Positions 26,601-34,873 of a DNA stretch of 64,000 bases are shown in pieces. The stretch spans positions 595,871-659,870 of the forward strand of contig NZ_JAFBCV010000001.1 of the NCBI RefSeq assembly GCF_016907895.1, read 5' to 3'. Made by a program: the position numbers and the translations under genes. The notes beneath the pieces were generated by a model, which saw only the letters and a list, made by a program, of their open reading frames with translations, was not told the origin of the DNA and searched no databases. How positions within the stretch are numbered: the first letter of the stretch is position 1; each line of letters begins with the position of its first letter. This DNA comes from Shouchella xiaoxiensis. Lineage in GTDB: Bacteria; Bacillota; Bacilli; Bacillales; Bacillaceae_D.

Positions 26601-28475
26601 ATGAGCTTAATACGCGTAGAGGACTTATCAAAGTCATTTGGGGATAAAACATTATTTAGTTCAATTGGTTTTTCCCTTGAAAAAGGAAATCGAATCGGAC
26701 TACTTGGAGTAAATGGTACAGGAAAATCCACTCTTTTAAAAGTGTTGGCGGGAATAGAGGGAAAAGAAAACGGAAGCATTATTCATGCTAATGATTTCTC
26801 ACTCGAGTATTTACCCCAGCAGCCTGAACTAGAAGATGCTGAGACCGTACTCCATTACATTTATAAGAGCGATTCCCCATTGATGAAAGTGGTCGCAAAT
26901 TATGAAAAGGGATTGGCTGCGCTCGAACAAGATCCCTTAAATGAAAAGCGTCAGAATGACCTTATTCACCTGCAAGAAGCAATGGATAAACAAGACGCTT
27001 GGGAAGCAGGAACTCAAGCTAAGACGATTTTAACGAAGCTTGGAATTACAAACTTGTTTGCAAAGCTTGGTACTTTGTCTGGTGGGCAAAAGAAGCGGGT
27101 TGCAATAGCCAGAGCGCTTATTCAACCAGTTGATTTATTGCTTCTAGATGAGCCAACCAACCATTTAGACCATAAAACAGTGGAATGGCTTGAAGGTTAT
27201 TTAAAACAGTATCGTGGCGCTTTAATTGTAATTACCCATGATCGCTACTTTTTAAATCGAGTTGCAAATACAATTTATGAACTTGCTGAAGGTTCTTTAT
27301 ATCAATATCCAGGTAATTTTGAAACGTATTTAGAAGCAAAAGCGAACCGTGAAATGCAGGCAGAACAAACAGAAAGCAAGCGGCAAAATGTTTTACGAAG
27401 AGAGCTTGCCTGGATGCAAAGAGGTGCGAAGGCACGGACGACCAAGCAAAAAGCACGAATTCAGCGAGTAGAAGCTTTAAAGGATCAATCAGGGCCTAAA
27501 GCGAAACAGCAGCTTGATGTAGCGATTGGCTCCCATCGATTAGGGAAACAAGTCATTGAACTAATTGAAGTTGGAAAGTCTTTTAATCAGGATCTTTTGT
27601 TTCAAGATGTATCCTATCTAATTACAAAAAATGAGCGGCTTGGAATTATTGGCGAAAATGGCAGTGGAAAAACAACGTTACTTAATTTAATGGCTGGAAG
27701 AATTGCTCCTGACAGTGGACGAGTTGAAGTAGGTGAAACCGTTCGTATCGGTTACTACACGCAAGAAGAAGCTGAGTTAAATGGTGACTTACGGGTTGTA
27801 GATTACATCAAAGAGGTGGCAGAAGTCGTATATACTGCGAAAGGAGACACGATTACGGCCGAACAAATGCTTGAGCGTTTTATGTTCCCACGCTCCCAGC
27901 AATGGACGTACATTCGCCGTCTCTCTGGTGGGGAAAAGCGACGCTTGTATTTGCTTAGAATTCTAATGAGTGAACCAAACGTATTGTTCCTTGATGAACC
28001 AACAAACGATTTGGATGTTGAAACGCTCGCCGTTCTCGAAGATTATTTGGATACATTTCCTGGTGTAGTTGTCACGGTATCACATGATCGGTATTTTCTA
28101 GATCGTACGGTTGATCGAATGCTTATTTTTACGCAATCGGGTGTAGAACGTTATCAAGGAGACTATACCGATTACTTGGAAGAGCTTGAGCAGACAAGAG
28201 CAGTACAACAAGTGAAAATTGAAAAACAAGAAATGCCTGAACGAAAAAAAGACACAAAAAAACTCTCCTATAATGAGCAAAGAGAGTGGGATGGCATTGA
28301 TGATCGTATAGCAGAATTGGAAGAAAAACAGCAGCAACTAGAAGATGCGGTCACTGCTGCTGGAAGTGACTATGGCAAAGTTGCTGATTTACTAAAAGAA
28401 AAAGAAGAACTAGATGCTGAACTTGAAAAAACGCTTGATCGCTGGGCCGAATTAGCAGAAAAAGTGGAAGTTTGA
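26601..28475 (+). CDS. yfmR: ABC-F ribosome-associated ATPase, YfmR/Uup-like
   Basis: Soluble twin-ATPase of the ABC-F class, 624 residues, with no membrane domain. First ATPase: Walker A GVNGTGKST near residue 36, LSGGQKKR, LLLLDEPTNHLDHKT. A P-site tRNA interaction linker rich in Arg/Lys (ELAWMQRGAKARTTKQ) follows near residues 265-290. Second ATPase: GENGSGKTT, LSGGEKRR, VLFLDEPTNDLD. The C-terminal 90 residues form a charged coiled coil, as in Uup and YfmR rather than in EttA. YfmR is reported to relieve ribosomes stalled at proline-rich sequences, overlapping with EF-P. Assignment to YfmR rests on linker and C-terminus. Confidence 0.87.
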   Translation: MSLIRVEDLSKSFGDKTLFSSIGFSLEKGNRIGLLGVNGTGKSTLLKVLAGIEGKENGSIIHANDFSLEYLPQQPELEDAETVLHYIYKSDSPLMKVVANYEKGLAALEQDPLNEKRQNDLIHLQEAMDKQDAWEAGTQAKTILTKLGITNLFAKLGTLSGGQKKRVAIARALIQPVDLLLLDEPTNHLDHKTVEWLEGYLKQYRGALIVITHDRYFLNRVANTIYELAEGSLYQYPGNFETYLEAKANREMQAEQTESKRQNVLRRELAWMQRGAKARTTKQKARIQRVEALKDQSGPKAKQQLDVAIGSHRLGKQVIELIEVGKSFNQDLLFQDVSYLITKNERLGIIGENGSGKTTLLNLMAGRIAPDSGRVEVGETVRIGYYTQEEAELNGDLRVVDYIKEVAEVVYTAKGDTITAEQMLERFMFPRSQQWTYIRRLSGGEKRRLYLLRILMSEPNVLFLDEPTNDLDVETLAVLEDYLDTFPGVVVTVSHDRYFLDRTVDRMLIFTQSGVERYQGDYTDYLEELEQTRAVQQVKIEKQEMPERKKDTKKLSYNEQREWDGIDDRIAELEEKQQQLEDAVTAAGSDYGKVADLLKEKEELDAELEKTLDRWAELAEKVEV

Positions 28476-28476
28476 T

Positions 28477-28515
28477 AAAAACTCTGTTAGCCAAAAATGG
28501 TTAACAGGGTTTTTT
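28477..28515 (+). terminator. Terminator after the ABC-F gene
   Basis: AAAACTCTGTTAGCC and GGTTAACAGGGTTTT fold into a stem with one T-G pair, followed by T residues. Confidence 0.8.
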
Positions 28516-28550
28516 GCTAGTGAATAAATCAATTAATTGAATGAAAATGA

Positions 28551-28579
28551 TTGATTATGAACGTTTTTGACTGTATACT
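28551..28579 (+). promoter_or_regulatory. fru operon promoter
   Basis: TTGATT and TATACT with a 17-base spacer, about 40 bases before fruR. Confidence 0.8.
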
Positions 28580-28610
28580 GACAGAGTAGAGAAAGTAGAG
28601 GTGTATCTAC

Positions 28611-29375
28611 ATGCTAACATTAGAAAGAAAAGAGATGATTTTAGCTTTATTACAATCATATGAGGTCGTGAAAATACAAGATATCCTTCATCATACAGGG
28701 GCTTCAGAATCAACGATCCGTCGAGATTTAACGGAGCTAGAGCAAGATAAGAAATTAAAGCGTATACATGGTGGCGCTACATTATTGCAGAAGATGCGCG
28801 ATGAACCAACAATGGCGCAAAAAACAATCAAAAACAGTCATGAGAAAAGAGCGATTGCGCAAAAAGCAGCAGAACAGGTTTGTGAAGGAGATTGTTTGTT
28901 TCTAGATGCTGGAACGACAACGTATGAGATGATTCCATTTTTAAAACAAAAAAACATTGTTGTTGTAACAAATGGTTTGATGAATATCCCTGCGTTACTT
29001 GAAGCTGGCGTTGAAACACATGTCCTTGGTGGTCACGTTAAAAGTGGTACACATGCCTTTGTTGGCAGGGGGGCGTTAGAGACCATTGATATGTACCGAT
29101 TTGATCACGCTTTCATGGGTACAAATGGTGTGACAGTGGAAGATGGCTGCACAACACCAGATCCTGAAGAAGCCCATATCAAAGCTGAAGCAATAAAACG
29201 AGCAAGAAATGCCGTTATTTTAGCGGATCATACGAAGTTTGGTGATATTGCCTTCTCTCGATTTGCTCATCTAAAAAACATCACACTTGTAACAAGCTCT
29301 TATCTCTTACAAGAACAAGCCATGCTTTACGAAGAAATGACAGCACATACAGCAATGAAGGTGGTAAAGCTATGA
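28611..29375 (+). CDS. fruR: Fructose operon repressor FruR (DeoR family)
   Basis: DeoR-family repressor of 254 residues. The N-terminal helix-turn-helix is residues 1-55 (ILALLQSYEVVKIQDILHHTGASESTIRRDL, then RIHGGA), and the phosphosugar-binding DeoR sensor domain follows, with LDAGTTTYEM, VVTNGLMN, and ILADHTKFG. First gene of fruR-fruK-fruA; its last four bases overlap fruK (ATGA). In bacilli the effector is fructose-1-phosphate, the substrate of FruK; inferred here from context. Confidence 0.93.
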   Translation: MLTLERKEMILALLQSYEVVKIQDILHHTGASESTIRRDLTELEQDKKLKRIHGGATLLQKMRDEPTMAQKTIKNSHEKRAIAQKAAEQVCEGDCLFLDAGTTTYEMIPFLKQKNIVVVTNGLMNIPALLEAGVETHVLGGHVKSGTHAFVGRGALETIDMYRFDHAFMGTNGVTVEDGCTTPDPEEAHIKAEAIKRARNAVILADHTKFGDIAFSRFAHLKNITLVTSSYLLQEQAMLYEEMTAHTAMKVVKL

Positions 29376-30298
29376 TTTATACGGTAACCCTTAATCCAGC
29401 AATGGACTATCATGTGACGCTTGATCACTTACAGCTTGGTGAAATAAACCGAGCTACTGCGGATCAAAAATCGCCAGGTGGTAAAGGAATTAATGTGTCA
29501 CGCGTGTTAAGGCGACTGGGGCATCAATCAACCGCTCTCGGATTTATTGGTGGTTTCACAGGTAATTACATTAGAGCGTCAATTGAAGAAGAAGCCATCA
29601 AGACAGATTTCATTGAGGTTGAAGGTGACACAAGAATAAATGTAAAAATAAAAGCAGATCAAGAATCAGAAATAAACGGAGTCTCTCCCGCCATCTTTGA
29701 CAAGCATGTGAAGGCGCTGGAAAAGCAGCTTAGCCAGTTAAAAGAGGGAGATACTGTTGTTCTAGCAGGGAGCACCCCGCCAACTTTACCAGCTTCTATC
29801 TATGCAAAATGGACTGTAATGCTTAAAGAACATGGTGTGTCCGTCTATGTAGATACGAGTGGTGAAGCATTGCGCGAAGTGATTTCCAGCAAGCCAACTT
29901 TTCTTAAACCGAATCATCATGAATTGAGTGAGATTGCCGGTGTGGAGATTGAAACGATTGAACAAGCAATTCCTCATATAAAGCAGCTTGTAGGGGATGA
30001 AATTGATTATGTGCTTGTGACCTTTGCTGGGGATGGAGCCGTTCTTGCTACAAAAGAGCAGCTGCTTTATGCCAATGCACCTAAAGGGACGGTTCGAAAT
30101 TCCGTTGGCGCTGGGGATTCAACTGTGGCCGGATTTATTAGTGCACTTGCCCAAGATAAAAGCGTGGAAGAAGCATTTAAAACCGCAATCGCAACAGGGA
30201 GTGCGACCGCATTTTCAGTTGGTTTCGCCGATAAAGAAGCAATTGATTTATTAAAGAATGAAATACTGGTTCAACCTATTAAAGAGAGGGGTAAGTAA
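29372..30298 (+). CDS. fruK: 1-Phosphofructokinase FruK
   Basis: PfkB-family kinase converting fructose-1-phosphate to fructose-1,6-bisphosphate, 308 residues. Starts MIYTVTLNPAMDYHV, typical of FruK; PGGKGINVSRVL is the first PfkB signature and VGAGDSTVAGF, with the catalytic Asp, is the second near residue 249. The start overlaps the fruR stop, and fruA begins two bases after its stop, so all three cistrons are coupled. Fully intact. Confidence 0.95.
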   Translation: MIYTVTLNPAMDYHVTLDHLQLGEINRATADQKSPGGKGINVSRVLRRLGHQSTALGFIGGFTGNYIRASIEEEAIKTDFIEVEGDTRINVKIKADQESEINGVSPAIFDKHVKALEKQLSQLKEGDTVVLAGSTPPTLPASIYAKWTVMLKEHGVSVYVDTSGEALREVISSKPTFLKPNHHELSEIAGVEIETIEQAIPHIKQLVGDEIDYVLVTFAGDGAVLATKEQLLYANAPKGTVRNSVGAGDSTVAGFISALAQDKSVEEAFKTAIATGSATAFSVGFADKEAIDLLKNEILVQPIKERGK

Positions 30299-30299
30299 G

Positions 30300-32195
30300 A
30301 TGAGAATATCTGATTTACTCAAAAAAGAGACAATGATTCTTGATTTGCAGGCGCGTTCAAAAGCGACGGCCATTGATGAACTGGTTGACAAACTGGATGA
30401 GGCTGGCAGATTAACGGATAAGCAAGGTTACAAGGACGCGATCCTAGCACGGGAAGCACAAAGTACAACCGGTTTAGGTGAAGGAATTGCGATTCCGCAC
30501 GCAAAAACAAACGCGGTTAAAACACCGGCTATCGCTTTTGGTCGTTCGAAAGAAGGCATTGATTACGAAGCGCTTGATGGTCAGCCAAGTCATTTGTTTT
30601 TTATGATTGCTGCTTCTGAAGGTGCAAACAATGAACATTTAGCCACGCTTTCAAAACTATCAACATTTTTAATGGATGAGGCGTTTCGAGCTCGTTTGCT
30701 TGAAGCTACTACACTAGAAGACATTATTTTGACGATTGATACAAAGGAAGCAGAAGAAGCCGAGGAAGAAGCTGAAGAAACCGCAGCACCCGTTGAAAAC
30801 GAGACATATATCCTTGGCGTTACGGGCTGCCCAACTGGGATTGCCCACACGTACATGGCTGCAGATGCCTTAAAGAAAGAAGCGGAGCAACGAGGCTTCT
30901 CAATAAAAGTTGAAACGAACGGCTCAGGGGGCGTTAAAAACCGTATCACTCAAGTCGATATTGAACGAGCAAGTGGGATTATTGTAGCTGCGGATACAAA
31001 AGTTGAGATGGACAGGTTTGATGGCAAACGCATCGTTATTGCTCCAGTAGCCGATGGCGTTCGCAAGCCTGGACAGTTAATTGATCGCTCACTTGCAGGC
31101 AAAGAGCCTGTTTATCACGGTAGCGGTAGTAGTTCAACCAAAGAGGAAAATGATGGAGACGAAAGAAAATCGTCATTTGGAAAAGATATATACAAACATC
31201 TAATGAATGGTGTTTCCAACATGCTGCCATTTGTTATTGGTGGTGGTATTCTTCTTGCAATCAGTTTCTTGTTTGAAACGGAGCTGTTGTTAGGAGAAGA
31301 CAATGTGATAACGGCTATTCTCGGAGCGATCGGTGGAGATAATGCATTCCATCTCTTTATTCCAGTTTTGGCTGCTTTTATTGCGATGAGCATTGCGGAT
31401 CGTCCTGGTTTTGCACCTGGCTTAATTGCTGGTTATATGGCGTTCCAAGGAGATGCTGGTTTTCTGGGCGGTTTGTTAGCTGGTTTTCTCGCTGGTTACA
31501 TGGCACTTCTCGTGCGGAAAATTCTTGCAGGGATTCCTCAATCGCTTGAGGGACTCAGAACAATTTTATTCACACCTGTTTTAAACATCTTGTTTACCGG
31601 TGTTATTATGTATTTCTTAGTCGCTCCTCTCGCATCTGTGAACACAGGAATGCAAAGCTGGCTTGGAAATTTAGGTACGGGGAATATGGTTATTCTTGGT
31701 ATTGTACTCGGTGTTATGATGGCCATTGATATGGGTGGTCCAATTAATAAAGCGGCCTACACGTTTGGAATTGCAATGCTTGATGCAGGGAATCTCGGTC
31801 CTCAGGCGGCAGTCATGGCTGCTGGGATGGTTCCTCCGCTTGGTATAGCGATTGCAACAACGTTCTGGAAGCATAAGTTTACAAAGCAACAGCGTGATTC
31901 TGGAAAAACGAACTATGTATTAGGGGCTTCGTTTATTACGGAAGGAGCAATTCCGTTCGCAGCAGCTGATCCGATTCGTGTTATTACGGCGAGTGTAATC
32001 GGGGCCGGTATTGCGGGTGGCTTAACTGGTTTGTTCCAGATCGCTTTACCAGCTCCTCATGGTGGTGTGTTTACATTACTGTTAGTTAACAATTCGACAA
32101 TTTCCTACATTGGGTTATATGCGCTTGCAATTGTAATCGGGGCGATTGTTACGGGTGTGATTTACGGTATTATTAAGCGACCTTTAGAAAAATAA
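30300..32195 (+). CDS. fruA: Fructose-specific PTS enzyme IIABC, FruA
   Basis: Three-domain fructose permease of 631 residues that imports fructose as fructose-1-phosphate. IIA at residues 1-145 with phospho-His67 in GIAIPHAKT. A Glu/Ala-rich linker at about 148-165. IIB from about 168 with phospho-Cys177 in GVTGCPTGIAHT. IIC from about 300 with LMNGVSNMLPFVIGGG, MAIDMGGPINKAAY and EGAIPFAAADP. The ATG is at 30300; the frame stays open 42 bases into fruK, but GAGAGGGG sits just upstream of this ATG. Last gene before the terminator. Confidence 0.95.
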   Translation: MRISDLLKKETMILDLQARSKATAIDELVDKLDEAGRLTDKQGYKDAILAREAQSTTGLGEGIAIPHAKTNAVKTPAIAFGRSKEGIDYEALDGQPSHLFFMIAASEGANNEHLATLSKLSTFLMDEAFRARLLEATTLEDIILTIDTKEAEEAEEEAEETAAPVENETYILGVTGCPTGIAHTYMAADALKKEAEQRGFSIKVETNGSGGVKNRITQVDIERASGIIVAADTKVEMDRFDGKRIVIAPVADGVRKPGQLIDRSLAGKEPVYHGSGSSSTKEENDGDERKSSFGKDIYKHLMNGVSNMLPFVIGGGILLAISFLFETELLLGEDNVITAILGAIGGDNAFHLFIPVLAAFIAMSIADRPGFAPGLIAGYMAFQGDAGFLGGLLAGFLAGYMALLVRKILAGIPQSLEGLRTILFTPVLNILFTGVIMYFLVAPLASVNTGMQSWLGNLGTGNMVILGIVLGVMMAIDMGGPINKAAYTFGIAMLDAGNLGPQAAVMAAGMVPPLGIAIATTFWKHKFTKQQRDSGKTNYVLGASFITEGAIPFAAADPIRVITASVIGAGIAGGLTGLFQIALPAPHGGVFTLLLVNNSTISYIGLYALAIVIGAIVTGVIYGIIKRPLEK

Positions 32196-32203
32196 GTACA
32201 GGG

Positions 32204-32230
32204 CCTGTTTTCATCTGAAAACAGGTTTTT
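32204..32230 (+). terminator. fru operon terminator
   Basis: CCTGTTTTC and GAAAACAGG form a perfect stem with loop ATCT and TTTTT after it. Confidence 0.9.
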
Positions 32231-32232
32231 CC

Positions 32233-32248
32233 TATTGCCCGGGCAATA
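32233..32248. promoter_or_regulatory. Perfect 16-bp palindrome, candidate operator
   Basis: TATTGCCCGGGCAATA is a perfect palindrome, GC-rich in an AT-rich gap, ending 11 bases before the -35 of the amidohydrolase promoter. Position suits an activator or repressor site. No regulator gene is adjacent. Confidence 0.5.
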
Positions 32249-32259
32249 AACTTCCCTTA

Positions 32260-32289
32260 TTGACAGTATTTGTTTATTTTTATTAGAAT
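32260..32289 (+). promoter_or_regulatory. Promoter of the amidohydrolase operon
   Basis: TTGACA and TAGAAT with an 18-base spacer, about 30 bases before the TTG start at 32321. Confidence 0.75.
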
Positions 32290-32320
32290 AGTAAGAAAGA
32301 TCAAAAGGAAGGTGAACCAT

Positions 32321-33625
32321 TTGCAGCGTAAGGAGGTTATTAATCTCTTAAATATTGAAACTGGCCAATTTGAAGGAAAAAAAGTAACACTGAAAAATGG
32401 ACTAATTGTCGCTAAGGAGGACGCTATTCTAGATCAGCAGGAATCATTTGTTCTGCCTGGTCTGATTGATTCCCACTGTCACATTACTTTAGGTTACGGC
32501 TCACTCTTTACAGCAGCTGGCGTAACGAGCGTCCGCAATACGGCAGGGAGTTTCTATTTACTAGCTCCTTTTTTTGAAGAAGATCGCTCTGTAAGTCTTC
32601 CTCATGTATATACAACGGATCGAATGATTGATGGTGTGCCCGGATTATGGGGAGAAACGAGTGTTGGGGCACTGGCAACAACATCGGCTAACGTTGCGGT
32701 AGAAGAAGTAAAGCGTCAAGCCGATCTTGGTGCATCATTTATTAAAGTGTATGGACGACTTGAGCGGCGAGTGATGGAGGCTGTAGTAGTCGAGGCAAAT
32801 CGACAAGGACTAGAAGTAAGTGCAGATTTACTTGGCTCAACCGATGTAGATGCAAGAGTTGCTGCCAAAATCGGCGTTCGTTTTTTAGAACACAATTCAG
32901 GTGTGCTACAATCACTTATTCCAGGATGGCATTGCTTGTTGTCTGAAGCTGAAGATGCTAAGCTTCTTCAAGATGGATTAGAGGATGATGCGCTCGCTAC
33001 CCTATGTGATGAGTTGATCAAAAGCAACGTCGTGCTTGTCCCTACGCTTAGTTTATTTGCACAAGGATCTCAATCATTTAAATGGAAAACGTTTCAAACG
33101 ATGATTGGAAATGCCGATCGTGGCTTGCGCGAGCATTGGAACAATTTGCGTCCGCATATAAATCAACAGAAACAAGAACGACTTTTTTTACTAACCGCAA
33201 AAATTACAAAGGCCTACCATCAGGCTGGTGGACAACTCCTTGCCGGCACGGATACACCGGCTGGCATTGACACATTTCCAGGTCAGTTGCTGCATCGGGA
33301 GCTCGAACTGCTTGTTCAATGTGGATTAAAGCCGCTTGAAGCGCTTCAAGCAGCAACGATTACTCCTAGTCGTCTATTCAAGTTTGAGCGGGAATTAAAG
33401 GTAGGGCAAGTAGCGGACTATATCGTTGTCAAAGAAAACCCGCTAGAGTCAATTAGCAACACACAAACAATTCAAACGATTGTAAAGGGTGGAAAACAAT
33501 ATACTCAAGAAGAGCTTGTAAAGGAAGCTGTCGAAATTGGGAAAAACTACGATGAAAACTGGCATTTGGAGAAAGAAAAGGTGTTCATTAAAGAGATACA
33601 TCAGTATCATCCACAGCTACAATAA
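32321..33625 (+). CDS. Metal-dependent amidohydrolase
   Basis: Amidohydrolase-superfamily enzyme of about 434 residues (imidazolonepropionase/prolidase-like branch, judged by eye). The metal motif is DSHCH with His52 and His54. ASFIKVYGR carries a Lys likely to be carboxylated and bridging. EHNSG and AGTDTPAG supply later ligands, including the catalytic Asp; the C-terminal beta domain ends VADYIVVKENPLE. Start is a TTG at 32321, eight bases after AAGGAAGG; no ATG is available nearby. It is cytoplasmic and is first in a three-gene unit with two unknown proteins. Substrate could be an N-acyl amino acid, dipeptide or cyclic amide. Confidence 0.83.
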   Translation: MQRKEVINLLNIETGQFEGKKVTLKNGLIVAKEDAILDQQESFVLPGLIDSHCHITLGYGSLFTAAGVTSVRNTAGSFYLLAPFFEEDRSVSLPHVYTTDRMIDGVPGLWGETSVGALATTSANVAVEEVKRQADLGASFIKVYGRLERRVMEAVVVEANRQGLEVSADLLGSTDVDARVAAKIGVRFLEHNSGVLQSLIPGWHCLLSEAEDAKLLQDGLEDDALATLCDELIKSNVVLVPTLSLFAQGSQSFKWKTFQTMIGNADRGLREHWNNLRPHINQQKQERLFLLTAKITKAYHQAGGQLLAGTDTPAGIDTFPGQLLHRELELLVQCGLKPLEALQAATITPSRLFKFERELKVGQVADYIVVKENPLESISNTQTIQTIVKGGKQYTQEELVKEAVEIGKNYDENWHLEKEKVFIKEIHQYHPQLQ

Positions 33626-33646
33626 GTAAATAGAAAGGGAGTTTTG

Positions 33647-34372
33647 ATGGAGAAACAACTATTCTTTACCAATAATGTGCAGACACATCACAAAAAAGAA
33701 GATGTGCTTCTTTACGAACCACATTGGCAACTAGGGATATTGGATAATGAACGAGAGCGAATGAAGCGACTTGAACGCATATTGGGAGTAGAGTCATCTA
33801 GATCTGAACAAGACTTAATTATGCAACTCCAACAAAGGCAGAGAAATGCCATTCAAGAGGCGCTGGATCATGGTGTTGTGACTGCCTGGGTCGGACCTTC
33901 AGCGGCTGAAGAGCTTGCTTTCATGGAAATTGCTGAAACGATGACCAACCTCGATCAGCTACGTCTCCGGGTTGTGTCAGGTCCCTTGCAATTACGAGAG
34001 CGTGCGGCTGAGTTATTCCGCGCGTTAGAAAAACAGGAGTCTTATTCTTCAAGTGAATGGCAGGAACTAGTTCCGCGCTTTAGCAAGGTTGAAAAGGGAT
34101 TTATTATGGAGCGAGCTGAATTGTTCAAACCAATAGCTCGTGAAGAAACGTATTTTGACGCAGAGCTTTTGGCTATACTCTCTTTCCAAAGTGGACCAAT
34201 GCCTCAAGCTAAATTGGTCGCAGAAGCTTATGCCAAACGCCCTGATTTACCTGTGCCGTTTTATCTACAAAGATTAAAGGCTTTAGTAGCTAACAACACT
34301 ATTCACTTAACGACAGAAGGGCTTCTGCTGAATGATAGGTTTGAATCTACCAATGAACGGTCATTACAATAG
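33647..34372 (+). CDS. Uncharacterised protein, second gene of the amidohydrolase operon
   Basis: Soluble protein of 241 residues, which I cannot name with certainty. The central part (VVTAWVGPSAAEELAFMEIAE, then LRLRVVSGPLQL) and the C-terminal DAELLAILS, RPDLPVPFYLQRL and IHLTTEGLLL resemble the DUF1835/DUF3658 layout from memory: an N-terminal Rossmann-like half and a C-terminal winged-helix-like half. No signal peptide or membrane span. The ATG at 33647 follows AAAGGGAG by five bases. The gap to the amidohydrolase is 21 bases, so co-transcription is likely. Confidence 0.65.
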   Translation: MEKQLFFTNNVQTHHKKEDVLLYEPHWQLGILDNERERMKRLERILGVESSRSEQDLIMQLQQRQRNAIQEALDHGVVTAWVGPSAAEELAFMEIAETMTNLDQLRLRVVSGPLQLRERAAELFRALEKQESYSSSEWQELVPRFSKVEKGFIMERAELFKPIAREETYFDAELLAILSFQSGPMPQAKLVAEAYAKRPDLPVPFYLQRLKALVANNTIHLTTEGLLLNDRFESTNERSLQ

Positions 34373-34396
34373 GAAAAGACAAAGGGTATGATACAA

Positions 34397-34633
34397 ATGG
34401 AGCTAAGTTCTTATTCCTATTGGAAACGAAATCAACTAAAAGCCATTTTTAGCCGATTTCCAAGTTCAGTTGTTACGTTTCGGTTTATTGGCTCTTATTA
34501 TTTTGTCTACTCTGTCCGTTGGTCTGAAAATGACCCAATTGTCATTCGATCAGATTTAGAAGAAATGGAGCTGCTTATAAATCGAGAATTAGGACTGGAG
34601 CATCGTTACCAGCAAAGAAAGAGACGAATCTAA
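34397..34633 (+). CDS. Small uncharacterised protein, third gene of the amidohydrolase operon
   Basis: A 78-residue protein with an aromatic-rich first half (SSYSYWKRNQLKAIFSRF, GSYYFVYSVRW) and a basic C-terminus ending QQRKRRI. The pattern suggests a small alpha/beta fold; I do not recognise it. The ATG at 34397 has AAAGGG ten bases upstream, better than the ATG at 34388. It follows the previous gene by 24 bases. The operon terminator starts inside its last codons. Confidence 0.55.
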   Translation: MELSSYSYWKRNQLKAIFSRFPSSVVTFRFIGSYYFVYSVRWSENDPIVIRSDLEEMELLINRELGLEHRYQQRKRRI

Positions 34634-34671
34634 AAGTCTGATTAACAGACCTTATAGATTCGTCTCTTTTT
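34621..34671 (+). terminator. Terminator of the amidohydrolase operon
   Basis: GAGACGAATCTA and TAGATTCGTCTC form a 12-bp outer stem, with GTCTG and CAGAC pairing inside, followed by TTTTT. The 5' arm overlaps the last codons of the 78-residue protein. Confidence 0.85.
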
Positions 34672-34773
34672 ATGCAATTAGCAGTATTGTTAAGATAATG
34701 TTTCTTTTTAACAGTTTGGTTTTCTAAACAGACGATTTATGTTGCTAAGGATCAAAAAATCCCTAGTATTTTG

Positions 34774-34856
34774 TTATAATTAACTATAAATGAACATAAA
34801 ATGATTATAATTAACATTTTTATGTTGACTTATGTCGAAAATTGTTTTAAATTAAC
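34774..34856. repeat. Three phased direct repeats upstream of the threonate-type operon
   Basis: TTATAATTAAC occurs at 34774 and 34805, and a related TTTAAATTAAC at 34846. The offsets of 31 and 41 bases are close to three and four helical turns, so the sites face the same side of the DNA. The third overlaps the -10. They are good candidates for the binding sites of the adjacent DeoR-family regulator. Confidence 0.6.
34825..34853 (+). promoter_or_regulatory. Promoter of the threonate-type operon
   Basis: TTGACT and TAAATT with a 17-base spacer; the -10 lies in the third direct repeat. Confidence 0.7.
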
Positions 34857-34873
34857 AATGAAAGGTGTTATAA

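Noticed and set aside
31115..31393. A 92-codon minus frame inside fruA
   Set aside because: Complement of the fruA linker and IIC domain, with no ribosome binding site or family content.
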